A stretch of 64,000 bases of DNA, from positions 56,297 to 120,296 of the forward strand of contig NZ_JAFJSY010000040.1 of the NCBI RefSeq assembly GCF_019857225.1, written 5' to 3'. Under the pieces are notes generated by a model. The model worked only from the letters and a program-made list of their open reading frames with translations. It ran no database searches and was not told the DNA's origin. Of this stretch, positions 43,801 through 52,438 are shown one piece after another; position 1 is the stretch's first letter, and each line of letters starts with the position of its first letter. This stretch comes from Streptomyces plumbidurans. Lineage in GTDB: Bacteria; Actinomycetota; Actinomycetes; Streptomycetales; Streptomycetaceae. A program made the translations under genes and the position numbers.

Positions 43801-44714
43801 GCCGTGGCCTCCTTCGTGCGGGCGTCGGTCAGGTCGAGGAACGCGTCGTCGAGCGTGGCGTCCACGACACGGAGCTGGTGGGCGGTGATGCGGTGGCGGG
43901 CGAGCAGGGTGATGACGGCGTTGACCGTCTCGTCCGTGCCGGCCAGCGTGATACGGCCGTCCCGGTGCTCGACGGAGGCGAGCGCGGGCAGCGCGTTCAG
44001 CTCACGGTCGTCCAGCGGCGCGGACGGGGTGAAGCTGATGACGGTGGCTCCCGACGAGCGCCGGATCAGTCCGGCCGGGCTGTCCAGGGCGGCCACCTTC
44101 CCCTTGTCGATCACGGCGATCCGGTCGCACAGCCGCTGCGCCTCCTCCATGAAGTGGGTGACGAGCAGGACGGTGACCCCTTGGGTCCGTACGTCCTCGA
44201 TCAGCTCCCAGGTGTCGCGGCGGGCCCGCGGGTCCAGGCCGGTGGTGAGCTCGTCGAGGACGACGATCCGGGGGTTGCCGATCAGGGCGAGCGCGATGAA
44301 CAGGCGCTGTTTCTGGCCTCCGGAGAGTTTGGCGAAGCGGGTGGTCAGCTTCTCCGTCAGACCCAGCCGGTCGGCGAGCGGCCCCCAGTCGAGCGGGTCC
44401 GGGTAGAAGGAGGCGTACAGCTCGAGCGCCTCGCGGACGGTGAGCTTGCCCTGCAGCTCGCTCTGCTGCAGCTGGGCGCCGAGAACGCGCGCCACCCGCG
44501 CGTGGTCGGCGACGGGGTCGAGACCGGTGACCCGGACCCGGCCCCCGTCCGGGACGCGCAGTCCCTCGATGCACTCGACGGTGGTGGTCTTTCCGGCGCC
44601 GTTGGGGCCGAGGATCCCGAAGATCTCGCCCTCCTCGACGGCGAAGGACACACCGTCGACGACGGCACGGCCGCCGTAGGTCTTGCGCAGATCGGTGACT
44701 TCGATGACAGGCAT
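43797..44714 (-). CDS. ABC-2 exporter ATPase
   Basis: A 305-residue ATPase with Walker A GPNGAGKTTT, signature LSGGQKQRL, Walker B IVVLDELTTGLDP and H-loop THFMEEAQRL. It belongs to the DrrA/CcmA-like exporter group. ATG 44714 is used although no strong ribosome site precedes it. It is first in the operon ATPase-permease-kinase-regulator; a perfect 20-bp palindrome lies 58 bases upstream. Confidence 0.93.
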   Translation of the reverse strand: MPVIEVTDLRKTYGGRAVVDGVSFAVEEGEIFGILGPNGAGKTTTVECIEGLRVPDGGRVRVTGLDPVADHARVARVLGAQLQQSELQGKLTVREALELYASFYPDPLDWGPLADRLGLTEKLTTRFAKLSGGQKQRLFIALALIGNPRIVVLDELTTGLDPRARRDTWELIEDVRTQGVTVLLVTHFMEEAQRLCDRIAVIDKGKVAALDSPAGLIRRSSGATVISFTPSAPLDDRELNALPALASVEHRDGRITLAGTDETVNAVITLLARHRITAHQLRVVDATLDDAFLDLTDARTKEATA

Positions 44715-44771
44715 GCCATCAGAGTCGCCGGGGGCGGGGGTCCGCCACATCGGCCGTCGCGCTCGAAGGGA

Positions 44772-44791
44772 CATCAACCGATCGGTTGATG
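44772..44791. promoter_or_regulatory. Perfect 20-bp palindrome in the divergent ABC promoter
   Basis: The halves CATCAACCGA and TCGGTTGATG (44772-44791) are exact complements. The site is 58 bases upstream of the ABC-2 ATPase start and 78 bases upstream of the first half-exporter start, so one factor could control both operons. The response regulator encoded in the minus-strand operon is the nearest candidate, but the perfect symmetry would also suit a TetR-type factor. Confidence 0.65.
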
Positions 44792-44868
44792 CCGGCGTAC
44801 GACCGGACCGACCGGACCGGCCAAAACTCAGTGGGCGTTGTCGGTGCCGGTCCGTAGGCTCACATCCG

Positions 44869-46731
44869 ATGCCCACTACACACGCCGCCGCCGAAGAGTC
44901 CCGGGAGACCAGCGAACGATCCGCCGTGCGCACGCTGCGGCGCCTGTGGCCGTACGTCCGGCCGGTGCGGGCCCGGCTGTTCACGGCCGCGTTCGTCGCC
45001 GTGGTCGCCTCGTGCACGGGGCTGGTGTTCCCGCTCGTCCTGAAGTGGATGGTGGACGGGCCGGTCGCCGACCGGGACCCGGCGGGCGTATGGCTCGGGG
45101 CGCTGTATCTGCTGCTGCTCGGTCTCGCCGAGGCTCTGCTGTTCGGGCTGCGGCGGTGGCTGGTGGCGCGGCCGCTGTCGAGCGTCGAGGCCGGGATGCG
45201 AGCGGATCTCTACGGCCATCTGCAGCGGCTGCCGGTCGCCTTCCACGACCGCTGGTCCTCGGGCCAGCTGCTGTCGCGCGGCACGACGGACCTGATGCTG
45301 CTGCGCCAGTTCCTCGCCTTCCCGCTGACGTTCCTGTTCGTCAACGGCGTGACGATCCTCGTCGGCGTGCTCATCATGCTGCTCCAGGACTGGACGCTCG
45401 GGCTGGTGATCCTCGGCCCCGCCGTCCCCGTGATCATCACCTGCGCCGTCTTCGAGAAGCGCTACGCCCACGCGTCACGGCGGGCCCAGGACCAGGTCGG
45501 CGATCTGACCACGGTCGTCGAGGAGAGCGTGCTCGGCATCCGCATCGTCAAGGGCTTCGGCAGGCACCGCAGCCAGGCGCGCGCGTTCCGGGAACTGGCG
45601 CAGACCCTGCGCGGCACGGAACTGCGCAAGGCCGGGCTGCTCGCCACCATCTGGGGCGTCATCGTGACGCTGCCGGAGGTGGCGATCGGCGCGGCCCTGG
45701 CCCTGGGCACGATCCAGGTGGCGAACGGCTCCCTCTCCGCCGGCACCCTGGTGGCCTTCCTCTCCACAGCCCTCGCCCTGCGCTGGCCGGTCGACTCCAT
45801 CGGCTTCCTCCTGGCCATGACCCAGGAAGCAGCAACAGCAACGGAACGCTATTTCGAGGTCATGGACGCAACACCCGAGGCTGATACCGCTACCGCTACT
45901 GCTGTGGGCAATCGTTCCGCACGGCGGAACGGGTGGGCACAGCCTGCAGCGCCGGGCGCCGCCCCAACGAGCGCTCAGGGCAAGGGACTTCGCTTCGACA
46001 ACGTCCAGTTCCGCTACCCAGACGCCCCGCAGGAAACGCCCCCCGTCCTGAAAAACATCACCCTCCACATCCCCCCAGGCGAATCCATGGCCCTGGTAGG
46101 CGCAACAGGCAGCGGCAAAACCACCCTCACCGCACTGGTCCCCCGCCTCCACGAACTCACCTCCGGCCGCATCACCCTGGACGGAGCGGACATCACCGAC
46201 ATGTCCCGCGAAGAACTCCGCTCAAAAGTCGCCGTAGCCTTCGAGGAACCCACCCTCTTCTCGGCGAGCATCGCGGACAACGTCCTCATGGGCGCCGAAA
46301 ACACCGCCGGCGCAGCCGAGTTGAACCGCGCCCTCGCCGTCGCCCAGGCGGACTTCGCCCACGCGCTCCCCGACGGCACGGACACCCGGGTCGGCGAGCA
46401 GGGCCTCACCCTCTCCGGCGGCCAGCGCCAGCGCCTCGCGCTCGCGCGTGCGGTCGTAGGAAGACCGAGGTTCCTCGTCCTCGACGACCCCCTGTCCGCG
46501 CTCGACGTGCACACCGAGGCCGCGGTCGAGGCCGCCCTGCGGGACGTGCTCGCGGACACCACCGCCCTCATCGTGGCGCACCGCCCCTCCACGGTCCTGC
46601 TCGCCGACCGCGTCGCGCTGCTCTCCGGTGGTCGCATCACCGCCGTGGGCACCCACCACGAACTGCTGCGCACGAACGCCGAGTACGCGCACCTGATGTC
46701 CGGGACCGGAGAAGCGGAGGACGACCGATGA
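44869..46731 (+). CDS. ABC half-exporter 1 (heterodimer partner with non-catalytic Walker B)
   Basis: A 620-residue type I exporter: six-helix membrane domain (about 30-320) and an NBD (about 370-600). Walker A GATGSGKTT, signature LSGGQ and Q-loop are canonical, but Walker B ends LDDP: Asp stands where the catalytic Glu is expected. Gene 2 has the Glu but a changed signature, so the two form the usual asymmetric heterodimer. A repeat-derived insertion (about residues 340-362) sits between the domains, and the NBD start uses unusual A-ending codons. Overlap with gene 2 is 4 bases. Confidence 0.92.
   Translation: MPTTHAAAEESRETSERSAVRTLRRLWPYVRPVRARLFTAAFVAVVASCTGLVFPLVLKWMVDGPVADRDPAGVWLGALYLLLLGLAEALLFGLRRWLVARPLSSVEAGMRADLYGHLQRLPVAFHDRWSSGQLLSRGTTDLMLLRQFLAFPLTFLFVNGVTILVGVLIMLLQDWTLGLVILGPAVPVIITCAVFEKRYAHASRRAQDQVGDLTTVVEESVLGIRIVKGFGRHRSQARAFRELAQTLRGTELRKAGLLATIWGVIVTLPEVAIGAALALGTIQVANGSLSAGTLVAFLSTALALRWPVDSIGFLLAMTQEAATATERYFEVMDATPEADTATATAVGNRSARRNGWAQPAAPGAAPTSAQGKGLRFDNVQFRYPDAPQETPPVLKNITLHIPPGESMALVGATGSGKTTLTALVPRLHELTSGRITLDGADITDMSREELRSKVAVAFEEPTLFSASIADNVLMGAENTAGAAELNRALAVAQADFAHALPDGTDTRVGEQGLTLSGGQRQRLALARAVVGRPRFLVLDDPLSALDVHTEAAVEAALRDVLADTTALIVAHRPSTVLLADRVALLSGGRITAVGTHHELLRTNAEYAHLMSGTGEAEDDR
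45901..45943 (+). repeat. REP-like palindrome read in frame inside ABC gene 1
   Basis: GCTGTG (45901-45906) pairs with CACAGC (45938-45943), and GTTCCGC (45914-45920) with GCGGAAC (45924-45930) around ACG. Similar TGTGGGCA...GTTCCGC...GCGGAAC...TGGGCACAGC palindromes recur between genes in other Streptomyces, as I recall. Here it lies in the linker between the membrane and ATP domains and adds about 15 residues (GNRSARRNGWAQP) without breaking the frame. Confidence 0.65.
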
Positions 46732-48587
46732 CGGCTGTGACGACGTCCGCGCCCACGGCCGGAGACGAGCCGGACCTCCCCCGCCCCAAGGACGCCGGCG
46801 ACCCCTTCGACCGGGACGTCCTGCCCTCTCCCCCCGGCGCCACCGCCGCGCTGCTGCGCTCCCTGCTCGCCCCGATGAAGGGCCGGGTCGCCCTCACCAC
46901 GCTCCTCCTGCTGCTCCAGCAGGCGGCGGTGCAGGCTGGCCCGCTGCTGGTGGCGTACGCGATCGACAACGCCGTACCGGCCTTCCGGGACCACGACCAC
47001 GGGCCGCTGATCGTCGTGGCCGTCGCCTATCTGCTGTGCGCGCTGGTCTCCGGCGGACTGCAGTCGGCGTTCATCATCGCCTCGGCCCGCGTCAACCAGG
47101 ACGTACTGCTGGACTTGCGCGGCCGGATCTTCCGGCACGCGCAGGCGCTCAGCATCGACTTCCACGAGCGCTATACGAGCGGCCGTCTCATCTCCCGTTC
47201 GACGACGGACGTGGAGTCGCTCAGGGAGCTGCTCAACGAGGGCCTGCAGGAACTCATCACGGTCATCCTGTCCTTCGTCTACATCTCGGCGATGCTGCTC
47301 TGGCTGGACCTGGGGCTGGGCGCCGTGGCGGTGGCGTCCTTCGTGCCGCTGTATCTGCTCGTACGCGTCTACCAGCGGCGCGCGGTACGGGTGTACCGGG
47401 CGCGGTCCACCGCCATCGCGGCCGTCATCGTCAAGTTCGTCGAGACCATGAACGGCATCCGCCCGGTGCGCGCCTTCCGCCGCGAGGCCGCCAACGACGC
47501 CGACTTCCGGGTGCAGAACCGGCGGCACGAGCGGGTCAACGGCGACGCCCTGCTGGAGATGGCCCGCTATGTGATCGGCTCCCGGCTGGTCGCCAACACG
47601 GCCGTCGCGGGCATCGTGCTGTGGGGCGCCTACCGGGTGGCGAGCGGCTCGCTCGAACTCGGTGTGCTGGCGGGCGCGGTGCTGTATCTGCGCCGGCTCT
47701 ACGACCCCATCGACCGGCTCGGCATGTTCCTGAACGCGTACCAGTCGGCGGCCGCCTCCCTGGAGAAGATCGCCGGGCTGCTCGCGCAGACGCCGTCCGT
47801 GCCCGAGCCGCCGGCTCCCGTGGAGCTGCCGCCGCTCAGGAGCGAACACCCGGGCCGCGAGGTCGTGTTCGACGCCGTCGCCTTCGGCTACCGCACCGGC
47901 GGCGAGGTCCTGCCCCGCTTCGACCTGACGGTCCCCGCCGGGCAGACGGTCGCGGTCGTCGGCTCGACCGGCGCGGGCAAGTCGACGCTGGCCAAGCTGC
48001 TCGCCCGGTTCTACGACCCCTCCCAGGGACGGGTCCTGCTGGACGGCGTCGATCTGCGCGAGCTGTCCGTGGCCGAACTGCGGCGCGGAGTGGTGATGGT
48101 GACGCAGGAGGCGTTCCTGTTCTCCGGCACGGTCGCCGAGAACATCGCCATCGGCCGCCCGGACGCGAGCCGCGAGGAGATCGAGCAGGCCGCGAAGGCG
48201 ATCGGGGCGCACGAGTTCATCAGCGCGCTGCCGGACGGGTACGACACGGACGTACGCAAGCGGGGCGGCCGCATCTCCGCGGGCCAGCGCCAACTCGTGG
48301 CGTTCGCACGGGCGTTGCTCGCCGACCCGGCGGTGCTGATCCTCGACGAGGCGACCAGCTCACTGGACGTGCCGGGCGAGCGGGCGGTGCAGCGCGCGAT
48401 GTCGACGGTGCTGCAGGGACGTACCGCCATCGTCATCGCACACCGGCTCTCGACCGTGGAGATCGCCGACCGCGTGCTGGTCATGGAGCACGGCACGCTC
48501 GTGGAGGACGGCAGCCCGGCCGAACTCATCGCGGGCACAGGGAGGTTCGCGGACCTGCATCGGGCGTGGCGGGACAGTCTCGCGTAG
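46728..48587 (+). CDS. ABC half-exporter 2 (partner with catalytic Glu, altered signature)
   Basis: A 619-residue type I exporter. Walker A GSTGAGKST and Walker B LILDEATSSLD (with catalytic Glu) are intact, but the signature reads ISAGQ rather than LSGGQ. That complements gene 1, giving one competent site (gene 2 Walker A/B with gene 1 LSGGQ) and one weak site. ATG 46728 overlaps the TGA of gene 1. The substrate is not identified. It is followed by a second pair of half-exporters. Confidence 0.92.
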   Translation: MTAVTTSAPTAGDEPDLPRPKDAGDPFDRDVLPSPPGATAALLRSLLAPMKGRVALTTLLLLLQQAAVQAGPLLVAYAIDNAVPAFRDHDHGPLIVVAVAYLLCALVSGGLQSAFIIASARVNQDVLLDLRGRIFRHAQALSIDFHERYTSGRLISRSTTDVESLRELLNEGLQELITVILSFVYISAMLLWLDLGLGAVAVASFVPLYLLVRVYQRRAVRVYRARSTAIAAVIVKFVETMNGIRPVRAFRREAANDADFRVQNRRHERVNGDALLEMARYVIGSRLVANTAVAGIVLWGAYRVASGSLELGVLAGAVLYLRRLYDPIDRLGMFLNAYQSAAASLEKIAGLLAQTPSVPEPPAPVELPPLRSEHPGREVVFDAVAFGYRTGGEVLPRFDLTVPAGQTVAVVGSTGAGKSTLAKLLARFYDPSQGRVLLDGVDLRELSVAELRRGVVMVTQEAFLFSGTVAENIAIGRPDASREEIEQAAKAIGAHEFISALPDGYDTDVRKRGGRISAGQRQLVAFARALLADPAVLILDEATSSLDVPGERAVQRAMSTVLQGRTAIVIAHRLSTVEIADRVLVMEHGTLVEDGSPAELIAGTGRFADLHRAWRDSLA

Positions 48588-48610
48588 CGGATCACGGGAT
48601 CGGGGGTCGG

Positions 48611-50359
48611 ATGATCGACGCGTACGAGGAGCCGGGCGAGCCCGACAGTCGCGGCGGCGGACGGTATCTGTGGTGGCTGGTGCGCTGCCAGGCCGGCCGG
48701 TCGCTGGCCGGTGCGGGGCTCGGCACTGTGTGGATGATACTGCTGGCGGCGACGCCGTACCTGCTGTCCCGGGCGGTCGACGAAGGTCTGGTGCCCGGTG
48801 ACTTCCCGGCGCTGGCGGGCTGGACGGGCGCGCTCTTCGCGGTCGGGGCGGTCAACGCCTGGCTGGGCGTCATGCGGCACCGCACGATGACCCGGGTGCG
48901 GATGGACGCCAACTTCCGCACGGTGAAGGTGGTCGTGGGCCATGCGGTCCGGCTCGGTGCGGCGCTGCGGCGCCGGGTCGGCGCCGGTGAGGTCGTCACC
49001 ATCGGGGTGGGCGACGTGCAGACCATCAGCCACTCGCTGACGGTGGTGGGGCCCGGGGTCGGCGCGCTCGTGGCGTATCTGGTGGTCGCGGGCCTGCTTC
49101 TGTCGATCTCTACGCTGATCGCCGCGGTCGTCCTCCTCGGCCTCCCGCTGATCGTCGTCCTCGTCGGACCACTGCTCGCCCGGCTGCAGGGCACGGAGGC
49201 GGAGTACCGCGAGCGGCAGGGTGTGCTCACCGCGCGGATCGCGGACCTCGCGGGCGGACTGCGCGTCCTCAACGGCCTGGGCGGCAAAAGCCTGTTCGCG
49301 GACGCCTTCCACCGCGACTCGCAGCGACTGCGCCGACAGGGCTACCGCGTCGGCTCGGTGACCAGCTGGGTGCAGTCGCTCGGCGTCGGCCTGCCCACCC
49401 TGTTCCTCGCCGTCGTCACCTGGCTGGCGGCCCGGCTCGCCGCCCAAGGGTCCATCAGCATCGGCGAGTTGGTCTCGGTGTACGGCTATGTCGCGGTCCT
49501 GGTCGGCCCGGTGGCGTTCTGGGTCGAGTGCGGCTACCAGATCAGCCGCGGCCTGGTGGCGGCCCGCCGGGTGGTCCGCTTCCTCCAACTGGAGCCACTT
49601 GCGGACACGGGCACCTGTGATGCACCTACAGGACAGGCCGTACTGCACGACCCCGAGTCGGGCGTACGAGTACACCCCGGCACCCTGACGGCCCTGGCCT
49701 GCTCCCGCCCATCGGACGCGACAGCGATCCTGGACAGGCTCGGCAGATATGTCCCGTCAACGGCAACCTGGGGCGACATCCCGCTGGACAAGATCCGTTT
49801 GAACCAGGTCAGGGAGCACATCCTGGTAGCCGACCACGAAGCAGACCTCTTCGCAGGAACGCTGCACGAAGCAGTAAGCGGCACGGCTTATAGGGGCGCG
49901 GGGAACTGCGCGACCAGCCACACCAAACCCGCACCCGCCAACGAACAAGCAGCCCTACACACAGCCGCCGCAGAAGACATCCTCCACGCCCTCCCCAACG
50001 GCCTCGACTCCCCCCTCGACCCCCAGGCAAGAAACCTCAGCGGCGGCCAACGCCAACGCATCCGCCTCGCGAGAGCCCTCCTCGCCGACCCCGAGATCCT
50101 CCTCGCCGTGGAACCGACCTCCGCCCTCGACGCCCACACCGAGGCCCTGGTCGCCCAACGTCTCCGAGCCGCCCGCCAGGGCCGTACCACCGTGGTCACC
50201 ACGACCTCCCCTCTCGTGCTCGACCGGGCGGACACCGTGTACTACCTCGTGGACGGCAAGGTCACAGCCACCGGAGACCACCACCAACTCCTGGACACCG
50301 AACCGGGCTACCGCGCGCTCGTGGCCCGCGACGCCGACGCCGAGGAGTTCGTACGGTGA
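48611..50359 (+). CDS. ABC half-exporter 3 (degenerate Walker A/B, intact signature)
   Basis: A 582-residue half-exporter. The Walker A position reads ALACSRPSDATAI: no Gly-rich loop and no Lys. Walker B reads LLAVEPTSALD, with Val for Asp. The signature NLSGGQRQRIRLARAL is intact. It therefore cannot bind ATP normally but can complete the site of gene 4, which has the opposite pattern. An in-frame Streptomyces repeat (about residues 426-442) lies between the Q-loop region and the signature. GTG of gene 4 overlaps the TGA by 4 bases. Confidence 0.9.
   Translation: MIDAYEEPGEPDSRGGGRYLWWLVRCQAGRSLAGAGLGTVWMILLAATPYLLSRAVDEGLVPGDFPALAGWTGALFAVGAVNAWLGVMRHRTMTRVRMDANFRTVKVVVGHAVRLGAALRRRVGAGEVVTIGVGDVQTISHSLTVVGPGVGALVAYLVVAGLLLSISTLIAAVVLLGLPLIVVLVGPLLARLQGTEAEYRERQGVLTARIADLAGGLRVLNGLGGKSLFADAFHRDSQRLRRQGYRVGSVTSWVQSLGVGLPTLFLAVVTWLAARLAAQGSISIGELVSVYGYVAVLVGPVAFWVECGYQISRGLVAARRVVRFLQLEPLADTGTCDAPTGQAVLHDPESGVRVHPGTLTALACSRPSDATAILDRLGRYVPSTATWGDIPLDKIRLNQVREHILVADHEADLFAGTLHEAVSGTAYRGAGNCATSHTKPAPANEQAALHTAAAEDILHALPNGLDSPLDPQARNLSGGQRQRIRLARALLADPEILLAVEPTSALDAHTEALVAQRLRAARQGRTTVVTTTSPLVLDRADTVYYLVDGKVTATGDHHQLLDTEPGYRALVARDADAEEFVR
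49888..49936 (+). repeat. Streptomyces GGGGCGCGGGGAACTGCGCG-type repeat inside ABC gene 3
   Basis: The sequence TTATAGGGGCGCGGGG at 49888 onward, then AACTGCGCGACCAGCC and CACACCAAACCCGCAC, matches a well-known abundant Streptomyces intergenic repeat that I recall from other genomes. It is normally between genes. Here it is read in frame as YRGAGNCATSHTKPAPA inside a degenerate ATP-binding domain, adding about 17 residues. Confidence 0.75.
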
Positions 50360-52113
50360 CGGCGGACCCGTCGGGCCGACTCCCCGTCGCGGAGCCCTCC
50401 GACGTACGCCGAGCAGCGGTGCGGCTGTTGCGGGCGGACCGCGGAGCGTTCATCGCCGTACTCGCGCTCAACGCGCTCGCCGCCGCCGCGGGACTGGCCG
50501 GCCCCTGGCTGGTCGGCCGGATCGTGGACGACGTCAAGGCGGGCGACGGTGTCGACGCGGTGGACCGTCTCGCGCTGTGGATCCTGCTCTGCGCGCTGGC
50601 CCAACTGGTGCTCGCGCGCTGGGCGCGCTACGTGGGCCACCGGTTCGGCGAGCGGACTCTGGCGCGGGTGCGGGAGCAGTTCGTGGAGCGGACCCTCACC
50701 CTGCCCGCCGCCGTGGTGGAGCGGGCCGGTACCGGTGATCTGACGGCGCGCGGCACGGGCGACGTGGCGACGGTCGGCACCACCCTGCGCGACGTCGGGC
50801 CCGAACTGCTCATCAACACCGTGCAGTCGCTGTTCCTGCTCGGCGCCGTGTTCTGGCTGAACCCGCTGCTCGGCGCGTGCGGGCTGCTCGGTCTGATGGG
50901 CATCTGGTGGGCGCTGCGCTGGTATCTGCGCCGGGCCCGGGACGGCTATCTCGCCGAGGGTGCCGCCACCTCCGACGTAGCGGAGATCGTCGCGGCGACG
51001 GCGTCCGGCGCCCGCACCGTCGAGGCGTTGCGGCTGGAGAAGCGGCGGATCGCGGCGAGCCGGGACGCGTTGGAGACCTCCCGGCGCACGCGGTTGTACA
51101 CGCTGTTCCTGCGCTCCGTGTTCTTTCCCGCGGTGGACGTCTCGTATCTCGTGCCCGTGGTGATCGTCCTGCTGCTCGGCGGCGTGCTGCACGGGCGGGG
51201 CACGATGAGTCTGGGCGCCGTGGTGGCGGCGGCCCTGTATCTGCAGCGGCTGAGCGGTCCGCTCGACGAGATCCTGATGCGGATCGAGCAACTGCAGAGC
51301 AGCGGCGCCTCGTTCGCCCGCGTGGAGGGACTGGCCCGGGCGCCGCGGACACCGGACGCCGAGCCGCTCACGCCGGACGGTGACCTGATCGACGTGAGCG
51401 GGGTGCGCTACGCCTACGACCGCGGCGGCGAGGTGCTGCGCGGGGTCGATCTGACCGTGCGGCCGGGCGAGCGGCTGGCGGTGGTGGGCCCGTCCGGCGC
51501 CGGGAAGACCACGCTCAGTCGGCTGCTCGCGGGCGTCGACGCGCCGACCGAGGGCACGGTGACGGTCGGCGGGGTGCCGGTGGTCGGTCTGGGACCCGAG
51601 CAGCTGCGCCGTCAGGTCGTCCTGGTCACCCAGGAGCACCATGTCTTCCTCGGTACGGTCCGCGAGAATCTGCTGATCGCCGAACCGGCCGCCGACGACG
51701 GGCAGTTGTGGGCGGCGCTGACGGCGGTCGGCGCGGACGACTGGGTGCGGGATCTGCCGGACGGCCTCGACACGGCGCTCGGCGAGGGGGGTTGCCCCAC
51801 CGACGGTTCGCAGGCGCAGCAACTCGCCCTCGCCCGGGTCGTCCTGGCCGACCCGCACACCCTGATCCTCGACGAGGCCACCGCGCTGCTGGACCCGACG
51901 ACGGCCCGGCACACCGAACGGGCCCTGGCCGCCGTGCTGGAGGGCCGCACGGTCATCGCCATCGCGCACCGGCTGCACACCGCCCACGACGCGGACCGGG
52001 TTGCCGTGATGGAGGACGGCCGGCTGACCGAACTGGGCACGCACGAGGAGCTGGTGGCGGCCGAGGGGGCGTATGCGGCGCTGTGGCGGACCTGGCACGG
52101 GGACCGCACCTGA
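50356..52113 (+). CDS. ABC half-exporter 4 (intact Walker A/B, degenerate signature)
   Basis: A 585-residue half-exporter from GTG 50356. Walker A GPSGAGKTT and Walker B LILDEATALLD are intact with the catalytic Glu, but the signature reads PTDGSQAQQLAL in place of LSGGQ. Together with gene 3 it would have one complete ATP site and one with neither a P-loop nor a signature. Its membrane domain looks normal. A small hairpin ends the operon just downstream. Confidence 0.9.
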   Translation: MTADPSGRLPVAEPSDVRRAAVRLLRADRGAFIAVLALNALAAAAGLAGPWLVGRIVDDVKAGDGVDAVDRLALWILLCALAQLVLARWARYVGHRFGERTLARVREQFVERTLTLPAAVVERAGTGDLTARGTGDVATVGTTLRDVGPELLINTVQSLFLLGAVFWLNPLLGACGLLGLMGIWWALRWYLRRARDGYLAEGAATSDVAEIVAATASGARTVEALRLEKRRIAASRDALETSRRTRLYTLFLRSVFFPAVDVSYLVPVVIVLLLGGVLHGRGTMSLGAVVAAALYLQRLSGPLDEILMRIEQLQSSGASFARVEGLARAPRTPDAEPLTPDGDLIDVSGVRYAYDRGGEVLRGVDLTVRPGERLAVVGPSGAGKTTLSRLLAGVDAPTEGTVTVGGVPVVGLGPEQLRRQVVLVTQEHHVFLGTVRENLLIAEPAADDGQLWAALTAVGADDWVRDLPDGLDTALGEGGCPTDGSQAQQLALARVVLADPHTLILDEATALLDPTTARHTERALAAVLEGRTVIAIAHRLHTAHDADRVAVMEDGRLTELGTHEELVAAEGAYAALWRTWHGDRT

Positions 52114-52119
52114 CGCGCT

Positions 52120-52138
52120 TGGCGCCGGGTCGGCGCCA
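52120..52138 (+). terminator. Hairpin after the ABC half-exporter operon
   Basis: TGGCGCC (52120-52126) and GGCGCCA (52132-52138) pair around GGGTC, 7 bases after the last ABC stop. The stem is short but GC-only apart from its ends. It is the likely end of the four-gene transcript. Confidence 0.55.
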
Positions 52139-52438
52139 GGTTCGTATCGGCCGTGTCGCGTCCCGTATCGGGTCGATGCCGGGTCCGCATACCGGACATG
52201 AACATCCGGACAACGAACCAATTCCGGCCAACTTCCTGACGCGCTCCTGACAGAAAGCGCCATCCGATGCCAGGCTTCCCCCGGCCGCTTCACAGCAACC
52301 CCACAGAAACGCCGCTGTGTCGTCACGGCCGTGCACCTGGTTCCGCATTGGTTCTGCCCAGTTCTGCCCGGACGGTCGACCCACTGTCCGGATCTCCCCT
52401 GGCCGCGCAACCCCGCGGCCACGCAGAAGGAGTCAGTG
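52139..52438 (+). promoter_or_regulatory. Promoter region of the first M4 peptidase, no gene seen
   Basis: About 300 bases between the ABC terminator and the M4 start. The middle part (52195-52260, ACATGAACATCCGGACAACGAACC and onward in part) is the most A/T-rich, as expected for a promoter; no repeat or known box is evident. GAAGGAG lies at its end as the ribosome site. No coding sequence with a family match is present. Confidence 0.4.
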
